A DNA stretch of 10,758 bases. Origin: Kiritimatiellia bacterium (GTDB lineage: Bacteria; Verrucomicrobiota; Kiritimatiellia; RFP12; UBA1067). Positions within the stretch are counted from its first letter, which is position 1; each line of letters begins with the position of its first letter. The stretch is taken from contig JAKSOY010000158.1 of NCBI GenBank assembly GCA_024405255.1, forward strand, positions 1 to 10,758. The letters are read 5' to 3'. Positions 1-6,378 of the stretch are shown one piece after another. The notes under the pieces were generated by a model that was not told the origin of the DNA, did not search any database, and was given only the letters and a program-made list of their open reading frames with translations. The position numbers and the translations under genes are program-made.

Positions 1-123
1 GCGCGTCGTACAGCTGATGGAGTAGACGATGTCGCAGTACTCCTGCAGGATCAGGTCGATGAGCGTCGACTTGCCGCAGCCCGATGGCGCGGACATCACG
101 ATGAACAGAGGTTTGGTCTTCAT
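1..123 (-). CDS. gmk: Guanylate kinase, N-terminal part (runs off the window)
   Basis: Only the first 41 codons are present; the rest lies beyond base 1. The visible protein begins MKTKPLFIVMSAPSGCGKST. The P-loop SAPSGCGKST (residues 11-20) followed by a stretch ending in SISCTTR (35-41) is the typical start of bacterial guanylate kinase, which phosphorylates GMP to GDP in the cytoplasm. The ATG at 123-121 is chosen because it gives the usual short N-terminus before the P-loop and lies 11 nt after an extended -10 (TGC TATAAT). There is no room for a Shine-Dalgarno sequence, so the mRNA is probably leaderless or nearly so. The gene follows the metF operon on the same strand but appears to have its own promoter in the 45-bp gap. 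The call rests on the P-loop and the substrate-domain start only. Confidence 0.88.
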   Translation of the reverse strand, partial: MKTKPLFIVMSAPSGCGKSTLIDLILQEYCDIVYSISCTTR

Positions 124-134
124 TTCAGTTTCGT

Positions 135-143
135 ATTATAGCA
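135..143 (-). promoter_or_regulatory. Extended -10 promoter of gmk
   Basis: On the - strand the sequence reads TGC TATAAT, a perfect extended -10, and then 11 nt to the gmk ATG. Transcription would start about 0-5 nt before the start codon, giving a leaderless or near-leaderless mRNA. I did not identify a convincing -35. Confidence 0.7.
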
Positions 144-168
144 TAAGATCGGACGACGCCCGCGCTTT

Positions 169-615
169 TCACCCCGCCACTTCGCAGACGGCTGTCACGG
201 ACTTCGACGGGACAAGCAGGTTCGCGTCGGTGACCGACACGCCGATGCGCCTCGTCGCGTCGAGGCGCACGAGAATTTCGCGACTCAACCCGAGCGGCAG
301 GTCGCCGTAGCCCGGCGACCGCCGCGGCAGCAGCCGCTTGCCTTCGGCCTCGACCGCCGCGCGCGCCTCCCCCTCCAGACGATCCATCTCGCGCTCGACG
401 GCGTCAAGCCCGAGCTGCTGCGAGAGAAGCGCGTCCGCCGCGCTCAGCAGCGAGAGCCGGCGCTGCCACGTGTCGAACGCGGCGCCGAGCGTACCGCAGA
501 GGAAGACGACGTCACGGCCGTTCCACGCCGTCCGCCGCCAGACGCCGCGCGACACGAACGGCGCCTCGCGTTCGAGCGCGCGACGGCGCGCGGCGACCTC
601 AGGAGACGAGTCCAT
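169..615 (-). CDS. Stand-alone methionine synthase (MetH) reactivation-domain protein
   Basis: This 148-residue protein matches the C-terminal activation domain of cobalamin-dependent methionine synthase, which binds S-adenosylmethionine and remethylates oxidised cobalamin. The evidence is VFLCGTLGAAFD (37-48), the motif RRSPGYGDLPL (98-108) containing the SAM-binding RxxxGY pattern, and the ending RIGVSVTDANLLVPSKSVTAV, equivalent to the IGxxLTESxxMxPxxSVSG segment of MetH. The homocysteine, folate, cap and B12 modules are absent, so this is a split-off domain of the kind described in Thermotoga. The first 17 nt overlap the end of metF, and an in-frame TGA 9 nt upstream of the ATG fixes the start. 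There is no Shine-Dalgarno sequence, so translation is probably coupled to metF. Pairing with metF supports a role in the methionine/folate cycle. The catalytic MetH must be encoded elsewhere. The N-terminus looks shorter than in relatives I remember. Confidence 0.82.
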   Translation of the reverse strand: MDSSPEVAARRRALEREAPFVSRGVWRRTAWNGRDVVFLCGTLGAAFDTWQRRLSLLSAADALLSQQLGLDAVEREMDRLEGEARAAVEAEGKRLLPRRSPGYGDLPLGLSREILVRLDATRRIGVSVTDANLLVPSKSVTAVCEVAG

Positions 616-1501
616 GGAGGTTCAGCATGATGCGGATCGCGATCTCCGGCTTGTTCATCGTGTAGACGTGGACGTGGTTGACGCCGTTCGCGAACAGGTC
701 GACGATCTGCTCCGTCGCGTAGGCGATGCCCGCGTCCATCATCGCCTGCGCGTTTTCGCCGAAGCGGTCGACGATCGCCCGGAAGCGCGGCGGCAGCGTC
801 GTGCCCGAGAGCTTGCAGATGCGCTCGATCTGCCTGCCGTTCGTCACCGGCATGATGCCCGCCAGGACCGGGATCGTCACCCCCGCCGTCCGCAGGCGAG
901 CCAGGTAGTGGAAGTAGACGTTGTTGTCGAAGAACATCTGCGTCGTCAGGAAGTCGAGCCCCGCGTCGACCTTCTCCTTCAGGTGCGCGATGTCCTCCTC
1001 GAGGTGCGCGCATTCGGGATGACGCTCGGGATAGCACGCGCCCCCGAGGCAGAACGTCGACGGCCGCAGCACCCGCACGAGGTCGACGGCGTGACTGAAG
1101 TCTTTCGTCTCGCGTCTCGCGTCCTCCTTCCCCGGAGGATAGTCTCCCCGCAGGCAGAGGATGTTCTCAATGCCCTTCTCGCGGAACACCTTGAGCTCGT
1201 CGGCGATGCGCTCGCGCGAGGAGGAGATGCACGTCAGGTGCGCGAGCGCCGGCACGCCGCACTGCTGGACGAACTCCGCGATCGCCGCGGTGTTCGCCCC
1301 CGTCGTGCCGCCCGCGGCGCCGTACGTCACCGAAACGAACGACGGCCTCTCCGCGGCGATCTTGCGGACGACTTCCTTCGTCCGCTCCATCGCCAGCCGC
1401 TCCTCCTCGCCGCCGAACAGAGACGGCTCGGGACGCTTCGGCGGAAAGATCTCGAACGAGACGGACGGACGGTCAACGGACAGCAGTTCGCTGATTTTCA
1501 T
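599..1501 (-). CDS. metF: 5,10-methylenetetrahydrofolate reductase
   Basis: The 300-residue protein is close in length to E. coli MetF (296). It is a cytoplasmic FAD enzyme that reduces methylene-THF to methyl-THF, the methyl donor for methionine synthase. Family motifs run in order: SFEIFPPK with the catalytic Glu17, FVSVTYGA (55-62), AHLTCIS (87-93), LRGDYPP with Asp120 (the flavin-contacting Asp), CYPERHPE, the AGLDFLTTQMFFDN strand/loop and the C-terminal HVYTMNKPEIAIRIMLNL. The ATG overlaps the upstream gene's stop as ATGA. A good Shine-Dalgarno GGAGG lies 10 nt upstream, inside that gene. The 3' end overlaps the MetH reactivation gene, so the three genes form one coupled operon. Composition is clearly GC-rich, unlike mnmG and dnaA. 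No defects are seen. Confidence 0.97.
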   Translation of the reverse strand: MKISELLSVDRPSVSFEIFPPKRPEPSLFGGEEERLAMERTKEVVRKIAAERPSFVSVTYGAAGGTTGANTAAIAEFVQQCGVPALAHLTCISSSRERIADELKVFREKGIENILCLRGDYPPGKEDARRETKDFSHAVDLVRVLRPSTFCLGGACYPERHPECAHLEEDIAHLKEKVDAGLDFLTTQMFFDNNVYFHYLARLRTAGVTIPVLAGIMPVTNGRQIERICKLSGTTLPPRFRAIVDRFGENAQAMMDAGIAYATEQIVDLFANGVNHVHVYTMNKPEIAIRIMLNLHGLVS

Positions 1502-2352
1502 TTGTCAAAGGCCTCCACAATCGCCGGCGTCACGTCCTGGAGCGAGTTGACGCGGTCACGGATCCAGCCCTCGCCCGGGCCAAACACGATGAACGGCACC
1601 GGGTTGCGCGTGTGACCTCGCTCGCCCATCGCCTCGATGTTGCCGTGGTCGGCCGTCATCACCAGCGTGATCCCGGCCGCCTCGGTGCAGCGTACGAGCG
1701 CGGACAGGAACCGGTCGTAGACGCGCAGCACCGCGCACGCGCGCGCGTAGTCCATTGAATGCCCCGAGACGTCCGTCTGGAAAAACTCGTACAGCGTGAA
1801 GTCGTTGTTGAGCGCCAGCCTGAACAGGTGCTCCGCCGCACGCTGCGGCGGCACGACCGGGATGTCGGGATAGCGGTCCTGGATCGTCTCGCGCGTCAGG
1901 TCCTGCATCAGCGCCCGGTCGCACATCAGGTCGTCCACCGTCGAAATCGACTCGGGCGTCGTCAGCGCCATCACCGTCGTCACCGACTTGAACCGCCGCC
2001 CCACCAGCTCCTCCACCGAATCGACCAGGTAGGCGTCGGCAAAACGCACGCGCCGGTTGCGCTTGCGCAACTCCATGAACAGGTTGTTGTCTTCGATGAT
2101 CTTGCGCAGATCGACCCCGGGAAATCCCTCGCAATGACGACCGACTGCCGCCGCACAGTTGATGCCCGTAAACATCGTCGCCTGTCCCGTCGCCGACTGC
2201 GGCAACCCCTCAACGCCCAGGCAGGCATCAATCGGCTTCGCATGCCTCTCAATGAGACGCCATAACGTCGGACACACCTCCTTGTTCAGAGGATTGTCCG
2301 CCGCCGGTTCGCGTAGCCCTACGCCGTCAATAAATAGGTAGATGATTTTCAA
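1498..2352 (-). CDS. Alkaline-phosphatase-superfamily metalloenzyme (phosphomutase-like)
   Basis: From a TTG start this gives 284 residues beginning MKIIYLFIDGVG. It has the binuclear-metal site of the phosphopentomutase / cofactor-independent phosphoglycerate mutase superfamily: Asp9 in LFIDGVG, the likely nucleophile Thr55 in GLPQSATGQATMFTG, TDVSGHSMD (Asp194, His198), TADHGN (Asp235, His236) and GHTRNP (His247). The substrate is unknown; the protein is shorter than true phosphopentomutase or iPGM, so I give no symbol. The reading frame stays open upstream to an ATG at 2481, but those codons are AT-rich, look non-coding and precede an extended -10 (TGA TATACT) that ends 8 nt before the TTG. 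The TTG is therefore the best start and implies a leaderless mRNA. An ATG at 2370 overlaps the -10 itself. It heads the operon with metF (4-nt ATGA overlap), which may hint at a one-carbon or methionine-related role, but that is inference. Confidence 0.85.
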   Translation of the reverse strand: MKIIYLFIDGVGLREPAADNPLNKEVCPTLWRLIERHAKPIDACLGVEGLPQSATGQATMFTGINCAAAVGRHCEGFPGVDLRKIIEDNNLFMELRKRNRRVRFADAYLVDSVEELVGRRFKSVTTVMALTTPESISTVDDLMCDRALMQDLTRETIQDRYPDIPVVPPQRAAEHLFRLALNNDFTLYEFFQTDVSGHSMDYARACAVLRVYDRFLSALVRCTEAAGITLVMTADHGNIEAMGERGHTRNPVPFIVFGPGEGWIRDRVNSLQDVTPAIVEAFDK

Positions 2353-2360
2353 CTTGCAAA

Positions 2361-2369
2361 AGTATATCA
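2361..2369 (-). promoter_or_regulatory. Extended -10 promoter of the metalloenzyme-metF operon
   Basis: The - strand reads TGA TATACT, then 8 nt, then a TTG codon that starts the conserved MKIIYLFIDGVG protein. The spacing puts transcription start at or within a few bases of the TTG, so this site decides the start codon. Confidence 0.6.
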
Positions 2370-2599
2370 TAATTACTTCAAAATGGGCAAGTACACCGCG
2401 CTGTTCATAACTGTTAGATAAATGTAGATACGTTTTAACAACTTTCCCCTTGACAACATCATCATTCTCAAAAAAACACAAATTTTATTGGCTTTTTTAA
2501 TTTTATCTTTTTTATTGTGTCGCATAATATCTATTTTTAATTTGTTTATAAATTGCTATGCAGCTTAACCTAAAAACAATTGGGCTGTGTCGCTTTAAA

Positions 2600-2615
2600 C
2601 ACAGAGGCACAGAGG
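2600..2615. repeat. Perfect tandem repeat CACAGAGG x2
   Basis: Two adjacent identical 8-bp units (2600-2607 and 2608-2615) lie in the gap before mnmG. From memory, the string CACAGAGGCACAGAGG recurs as a dispersed non-coding repeat in many environmental bacterial genomes, so this may be a remnant of such an element; I cannot verify this here. Confidence 0.75.
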
Positions 2616-2618
2616 TTT

Positions 2619-2632
2619 GGTGTCATGACACC
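2619..2632. repeat. 14-bp perfect palindrome GGTGTCATGACACC
   Basis: The sequence equals its own reverse complement and sits four bases after the CACAGAGG repeat, about 65 bp upstream of the mnmG -10. It could be an operator for a dimeric regulator. No regulator is identified. Confidence 0.7.
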
Positions 2633-2694
2633 GTAAAGTTTTTAGAAATGACACTACAGATGTCCGTTCCTTCCAACCCCACTCTTCCATTTTA

Positions 2695-2703
2695 TGATAT
2701 AAT
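2695..2703 (+). promoter_or_regulatory. Extended -10 promoter of mnmG
   Basis: TGA TATAAT is a perfect extended -10, and the mnmG ATG follows after only 7 nt. The region 17 bp upstream (around 2675-2680, aacccc) has no -35. The expected transcription start coincides with the A of the ATG, so the mRNA should be leaderless. Confidence 0.75.
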
Positions 2704-2710
2704 AACTTCA

Positions 2711-4558
2711 ATGAATTTCGATCTGATTATCGTTGGAGGAGGCCATGCCGGGGCAGAGGCGGCTCTTGCCGCCGCTCGTATGGGCGTTTCAACCTTGTTG
2801 GTCACTTCTTGTAAAAACGCCATTGCACGCATGCCCTGCAATCCATCCATCGGCGGTCTCGCCAAAAGCCATCTCGTTTATGAGCTTGATGCACTTGGTG
2901 GTGAGATGGGCATTAACGCCGATGAAACCGCTCTTCAGGCCAAAATCTTGAACCGTAGCCGCGGACCAGCTGTCTGGGCGACGCGCTGCCAGTGTGCCAA
3001 GCGCGAATATACCGAACGGATGCAATCCGTCATCAACCAACAACCTCATTTGCAGGTTCTTGAAGACGATGTCATTGATATTCTGACGAATGATTCAATT
3101 GCTAGAGGTGTTTTGACAGCTCAACACGGAGAACTGTCCGCTCGTGCTGTAGTCATTACCTCTGGTACTTCATTACGTGGACGTATCTGGATCGGGAAAG
3201 AATGTCATGAATCTGGCGGCGATTCGCGACCAGCCGTCAATCAACTTTCCGTTGCGCTCGAACGACTCGGATTTCAACTCATTCGCCTTAAAACTGGTAC
3301 CCCGCCCAGACTTAAAGCCTCAAGTTGCGATTTTTCTCTGTGTTCACGTCAAGATGGAGATATCCCGCGTCCATTGTTCCACGTGGAACAACCCTTGAAA
3401 TCAACTCATTCTACAATCTGTGTTCCACGTGGAACATTACCTGAATATCCATGCTGGTTGACACATACAACGCCACAAACGCACGAAATTATCAGAAAAA
3501 ACCTTTCTCATTCGGCACTTTACGGAGGTGCAATCGTCGGAACGGGCGTGAGATACTGTCCATCAATTGAAGATAAGATCGTTCGTTTTAATGCAGATCA
3601 TCATCATGTCATGCTTGAGCCGGAGGATTCGGAAGGAACTGTGATCTATCCAAATGGCTTGAGCTGTAGTCTTCCTCGGGAGATTCAAGAGCAGATGGTT
3701 CATTCAGTTCCCGGATTAGAACATGCCGAATTTCTCGCCTATGCTTATGCGATTGAATATGATGGCATTGATTCGAGGGTTTTAAAGCACACACTTGAAA
3801 GCAAAAATATTGAGGGATTGTACTTTGCTGGACAGATTAACGGGACAACTGGATATGAAGAAGCCGCAGCCCAGGGAATCATGGCGGGCATCAATGCAGC
3901 CTTGCGTATAAAAAACAAAGAACCCATTGTTCTCAGTCGTCAAGATGCCTACATCGGCGTTATGATTGACGATCTGGTTACTAAGGGAACGGACGAGCCC
4001 TATCGCATTTTTACGAGCCGTGCCGAACGCCGTCTTTTGCTCCGACAAGACAATGCGCGCTACCGCTTGCTTGATGTTGCCAAGCGTACAGGTATTGTTT
4101 CAGATGATGTGTTGAAAAGAAGGGCAGTTGAGTGGGAGTATATCTGCGAACTTTACCACGCCAGTCGCGGAGACCGCGACGGTACGGTTGAGAGAAGTAA
4201 AAAGACATCTACAATTAAAGAGATAACACCCAATCCTCTCATCGAACAAGAAATAAATATTATGCGTCATTATGCTCCATACATTGAACAGGAGCGAAAA
4301 GCGGCAGAGCGGGCGAAGCTAGACGAGGGCATAGCAATTCCGAAGTGGCTTGATTACGATGTGTGTACGTCCGTGCGATATGAAAGTCGTGAAAAGCTGA
4401 AAAAATACCGTCCAGAGAATTTAGCGCAGGCTGCGCGAATTCCGGGCGTTAATCCAGCAGATGTGGCGATACTGGCGATTATTATCAAGCGCGGATCAGT
4501 TGTTAAACAAAATCAAAAAAATGGTATCCGTCACGAAAACCGGACGAATGTAATGTGA
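2711..4558 (+). CDS. mnmG: tRNA uridine-5-carboxymethylaminomethyl modification enzyme MnmG (GidA)
   Basis: The protein has 615 residues, near the usual length of about 620-630. With MnmE it installs the cmnm5 group at the wobble uridine of certain tRNAs. Visible motifs are the FAD-binding [11 protein letters not shown] (6-16), [27 protein letters not shown] with Cys43, [40 protein letters not shown] with Cys283, [50 protein letters not shown] and the C-terminal [14 protein letters not shown](N)PADV domain. Both conserved cysteines (E. coli Cys47 and Cys277 equivalents) are present. The ATG at 2711 is chosen because it starts the FAD domain and follows the -10 by 7 nt. A variable loop (about 222-243) is encoded by two parS palindromes. 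Base composition is visibly less GC-rich than the metF block. Next to dnaA, this is a classic origin-proximal position. Confidence 0.97.
   Translation: MNFDLIIVGGGHAGAEAALAAARMGVSTLLVTSCKNAIARMPCNPSIGGLAKSHLVYELDALGGEMGINADETALQAKILNRSRGPAVWATRCQCAKREYTERMQSVINQQPHLQVLEDDVIDILTNDSIARGVLTAQHGELSARAVVITSGTSLRGRIWIGKECHESGGDSRPAVNQLSVALERLGFQLIRLKTGTPPRLKASSCDFSLCSRQDGDIPRPLFHVEQPLKSTHSTICVPRGTLPEYPCWLTHTTPQTHEIIRKNLSHSALYGGAIVGTGVRYCPSIEDKIVRFNADHHHVMLEPEDSEGTVIYPNGLSCSLPREIQEQMVHSVPGLEHAEFLAYAYAIEYDGIDSRVLKHTLESKNIEGLYFAGQINGTTGYEEAAAQGIMAGINAALRIKNKEPIVLSRQDAYIGVMIDDLVTKGTDEPYRIFTSRAERRLLLRQDNARYRLLDVAKRTGIVSDDVLKRRAVEWEYICELYHASRGDRDGTVERSKKTSTIKEITPNPLIEQEINIMRHYAPYIEQERKAAERAKLDEGIAIPKWLDYDVCTSVRYESREKLKKYRPENLAQAARIPGVNPADVAILAIIIKRGSVVKQNQKNGIRHENRTNVM
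3375..3390. other. parS site 1 (TGTTCCACGTGGAACA)
   Basis: This 16-bp perfect palindrome, extending to 18 bp with the flanking T/A, matches the bacterial parS centromere consensus TGTTTCACGTGAAACA in its GC variant, as known from Pseudomonas. It would be bound by ParB, not encoded in this window. It lies within mnmG over codons 222-227 (LFHVEQ). Confidence 0.88.
3421..3436. other. parS site 2 (TGTTCCACGTGGAACA)
   Basis: An exact second copy of the 16-bp parS palindrome starts 46 bp after the first. It is read in a different codon phase (CVPRGTL, residues 237-243), so the identity of the two copies reflects selection on DNA rather than on protein sequence. Confidence 0.88.
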
Positions 4559-4685
4559 GAATATTGCAAAGTGAAAATGGGGAGATTTGGGAAATGTGAA
4601 AATGGACAAGTGCAATATCAACACAATATGTTTATAACCTGAAGACATAAGTTGATTTCTTCTTTACCACTCGGACAAGGTTTTA

Positions 4686-4694
4686 TGGTATATT
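4686..4694 (+). promoter_or_regulatory. Extended -10 promoter of dnaA
   Basis: TGG TATATT is an extended -10 placed 30 nt before the dnaA ATG, predicting a leader of roughly 24 nt. There is no clear -35 and no Shine-Dalgarno sequence before the ATG. Confidence 0.55.
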
Positions 4695-4699
4695 GTACG

Positions 4700-4709
4700 C
4701 TGTCAACAG
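4700..4709. promoter_or_regulatory. CTGTCAACAG element at the dnaA transcription start
   Basis: The decamer begins 5 nt after the dnaA -10, exactly where transcription should start, and recurs identically at 6290-6299 before dnaN. It resembles a DnaA box with TRTCAACA in place of TTATCCACA, so it may serve DnaA autoregulation. This is inference. Confidence 0.45.
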
Positions 4710-4724
4710 AAACAGTTAATAACC

Positions 4725-6131
4725 ATGAACGAGACAATAGACATCGCTTCGAAGGAAATGTGGGAACGGGCGAAGGGAATCTATCTTTCGACCTTGCTTT
4801 CTTCGGAAGAGAGAAATCAAGTTGATCGTTATCTTTCGATGATCGTTTCCGTTTCACGGAAAGAAGATGACTTCGTCATCACAACGTCAAATTCCTATGC
4901 TGCGGACTATTTGCGGGACCATTATTCGGATCGTCTTCGCAAGTGTCTTGAGCTGGTGTCGAACGGCAACAACATTGGAATTGTCTTTCGCCATGAGGAA
5001 ACCGCACGCCCGGCCATCGTCATGCCTGAAATCGCGGTTACTCAAAAGGCAACCGTCGCACGCACATCTACTTTCAGTTCGACGATGCCATTAAGCGAAG
5101 AATACACGTTTGACGAATTCGTACGAGGTCCGTCCAACAGCTGGGCGTTGGCGGCAGCCCAAGGCGTCGTGTCCAATCCGGGCAAGAGCGGATACAATCC
5201 TCTTTTCATTCACGGTGGGACTGGACTCGGCAAAACACATCTCATGCAGGCCATCGGTAACGAACTCAAGCGCAAAAGCCCGGAAATGGCAATTTGCTAT
5301 CTGACGGCCGAAACTTTCCTGAACGAATACGTCAACGCGCTGAAGAACGGACAAATCGAATCATTCCGCAATCGTTACCGAAAAATTGACTTGCTGATGG
5401 TCGACGACGTGCAGTTCCTACAGAAGGGCAAACAATTTCAGGAAGAGTTCTTCAATACGTTCTGTGCGCTCTGGCAAGCTCACAAGCAGATCGTCATGAC
5501 GTCCGACGTGGCACCTAAAAATCTGCCGGCAGTCGAAGAGCGACTCATTTCACGATTTGAGGGCGGCATGGTACAGGAAATAGAATCTCCAAACTATGAA
5601 ACGCGCCTGGCCATCTTGAGGAAAAAATCCGAAGGCATGGTTCCACAGATACCGGACAAGGCACTCGAATTCATTGCCGACACGATCAAAAGCCATGTAC
5701 GGGCAATGGAAGGGGCGCTGCACCGCGTCAGCATCTTTCGCTCGATGGATCCGACGGCAGAACTCTCCAAGGAAAATCTTGCCAAGATTCTCAAGGACTT
5801 CATTGAAAAGGAACAGTCTTTGAGAAAACTGACGATTGAAGAAATCCAAGCAACTGTCGCAAAGAAATATTCGGTTACAATTTCCCAGATTCTATCAACC
5901 GAAAGAACTCAATCGATTGTCACGCCACGTCAGCTGGCCATGTACATCGCAAGAAAATTCACAACAAAAAGCCTGCCGGAAATCGCAAAGATGTTCGACA
6001 AGACTCATGCCACGATCATCCATGGCGTCAAGAACATCGAAAAGAGAATGGATGTCGAAGAAGATCTCAGGGAAACACTCAATGAAATCCTATCAGAATT
6101 CGGCTGCGACATCAGCGACAGAGTTGACTGA
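4725..6131 (+). CDS. dnaA: Chromosomal replication initiator protein DnaA
   Basis: The 468-residue protein has all four DnaA domains. Domain I is about residues 1-90, followed by a Ser/Thr-rich linker, then the AAA+ ATPase from TFDEFVRGPSNSWA. Walker A is GGTGLGKTH (Lys170, Thr171) and Walker B is LLMVDDVQFL (Asp227, Asp228). The box VII arginine finger is ERLISRFEGG (Arg277) and sensor 2 is VRAMEGALHRV (Arg326). The C-terminal DNA-binding domain contains TPRQLAMYIARKF (400-412) and MFDKTHATIIHG. The recognition signature is unusual: the textbook DHTT is THAT (427-430), and the basic-loop position equivalent to E. coli Arg399 is Gln396. The ATPase machinery is otherwise complete. The ATG start gives a normal N-terminus, although no Shine-Dalgarno is seen. 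dnaA binds origin DNA boxes and opens the duplex; neighbours mnmG and dnaN are standard. Confidence 0.98.
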   Translation: MNETIDIASKEMWERAKGIYLSTLLSSEERNQVDRYLSMIVSVSRKEDDFVITTSNSYAADYLRDHYSDRLRKCLELVSNGNNIGIVFRHEETARPAIVMPEIAVTQKATVARTSTFSSTMPLSEEYTFDEFVRGPSNSWALAAAQGVVSNPGKSGYNPLFIHGGTGLGKTHLMQAIGNELKRKSPEMAICYLTAETFLNEYVNALKNGQIESFRNRYRKIDLLMVDDVQFLQKGKQFQEEFFNTFCALWQAHKQIVMTSDVAPKNLPAVEERLISRFEGGMVQEIESPNYETRLAILRKKSEGMVPQIPDKALEFIADTIKSHVRAMEGALHRVSIFRSMDPTAELSKENLAKILKDFIEKEQSLRKLTIEEIQATVAKKYSVTISQILSTERTQSIVTPRQLAMYIARKFTTKSLPEIAKMFDKTHATIIHGVKNIEKRMDVEEDLRETLNEILSEFGCDISDRVD

Positions 6132-6342
6132 AACGTGAAGACAAGTACACACATAACTGTTTGACAACTGTAGGCAAAAGAGACAACACCACTGGAAGTC
6201 AACGTTCGTCAAATGACCTTCAAAAGAGAATCAACAGGACAAAACAGAGAACAAGCCAATAAAACAAAGCTCACGCTCACTTGTCAACACTGTCAACAGC
6301 TCTAATAATAATAGTCTACCACTTTATCTAATAGTCAGTATT

Positions 6343-6351
6343 TGATACAAT
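6343..6351 (+). promoter_or_regulatory. Extended -10 promoter of dnaN
   Basis: TGA TACAAT is an extended -10 lying 27 nt before the dnaN ATG. Unlike the leaderless promoters in this window, it leaves space for a ribosome binding site, and one is present. Confidence 0.6.
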
Positions 6352-6360
6352 AGAGGATGT

Positions 6361-6373
6361 AAAGGAGAAGGAG
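6361..6373 (+). promoter_or_regulatory. Doubled Shine-Dalgarno of dnaN
   Basis: Two purine-rich cores follow one another (AAAGGAG at 6361-6367 and AAGGAG at 6368-6373), the second ending 5 nt before the ATG. It confirms the start and shows this organism does use canonical ribosome binding sites. Confidence 0.75.
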
Positions 6374-6378
6374 TCACG

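Larger units (their letters stand above)
2370..2694. other. AT-rich divergent intergenic region, candidate origin segment
   Basis: This is the only place in the window where gene direction flips: everything left of it reads leftward and everything right of it rightward. A strongly AT-rich tract (about 2466-2556, with T-runs) resembles a DNA-unwinding element. Weak DnaA-box-like elements are present: TGTTCATAA (2402-2410) and TGTTTATAA (2543-2551), each one base from TGTTGATAA. The right half holds a CACAGAGG tandem repeat and a 14-bp palindrome. I see no convincing gene here. An open frame upstream of mnmG (from 2558) adds about 51 residues with no family likeness and lies before the mnmG promoter. 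Confidence 0.45.
4559..4724. other. dnaA upstream region with box-like elements and small repeats
   Basis: This 166-bp gap has no gene. It holds ATATCAACA (4615-4623) and TGTTTATAA (4629-4637), both resembling the box-like elements found elsewhere in the window. It also has a direct repeat GTGAAAATGG (4571-4580 and 4596-4605) and an 8-bp inverted repeat ATATTGCA / TGCAATAT (4561-4568 and 4611-4618) bracketing it. The dnaA promoter is at its right end. No terminator hairpin for mnmG is evident. Confidence 0.55.
6132..6378. other. dnaA-dnaN intergenic region with TGTCAACA elements
   Basis: This 247-bp gap has no gene I can support. It contains AATCAACA (6229-6236), TTGTCAACA (6281-6289) and CTGTCAACAG (6290-6299), the last two directly adjoining, and a GTTTGACAAC element near 6160. 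These resemble the elements near dnaA and in the array at 9353-9454, so DnaA binding is plausible. The dnaN promoter and ribosome binding site occupy its right end. Confidence 0.5.

Noticed and set aside
338..1615. Long + strand open frame of 425 codons
   Set aside because: It is antisense to metF and the MetH reactivation gene, arginine/alanine-rich with no family likeness, typical of the mirror frame of GC-rich genes.
2353..2481. N-terminal extension of the metalloenzyme from ATG 2481 or ATG 2370
   Set aside because: The superfamily begins at MKIIYLFIDGVG; upstream codons are AT-rich spacer, and the ATG at 2370 overlaps the -10 element.
2558..2710. 51-residue N-terminal extension of mnmG from an upstream in-frame ATG
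   Set aside because: It has no MnmG similarity and covers the tandem repeat, the palindrome and the extended -10; the conserved protein starts at 2711.
4571..4605. Direct repeat GTGAAAATGG as an iteron origin
   Set aside because: There are only two copies of 10 bp; noted in the dnaA upstream region but too little to call iterons.
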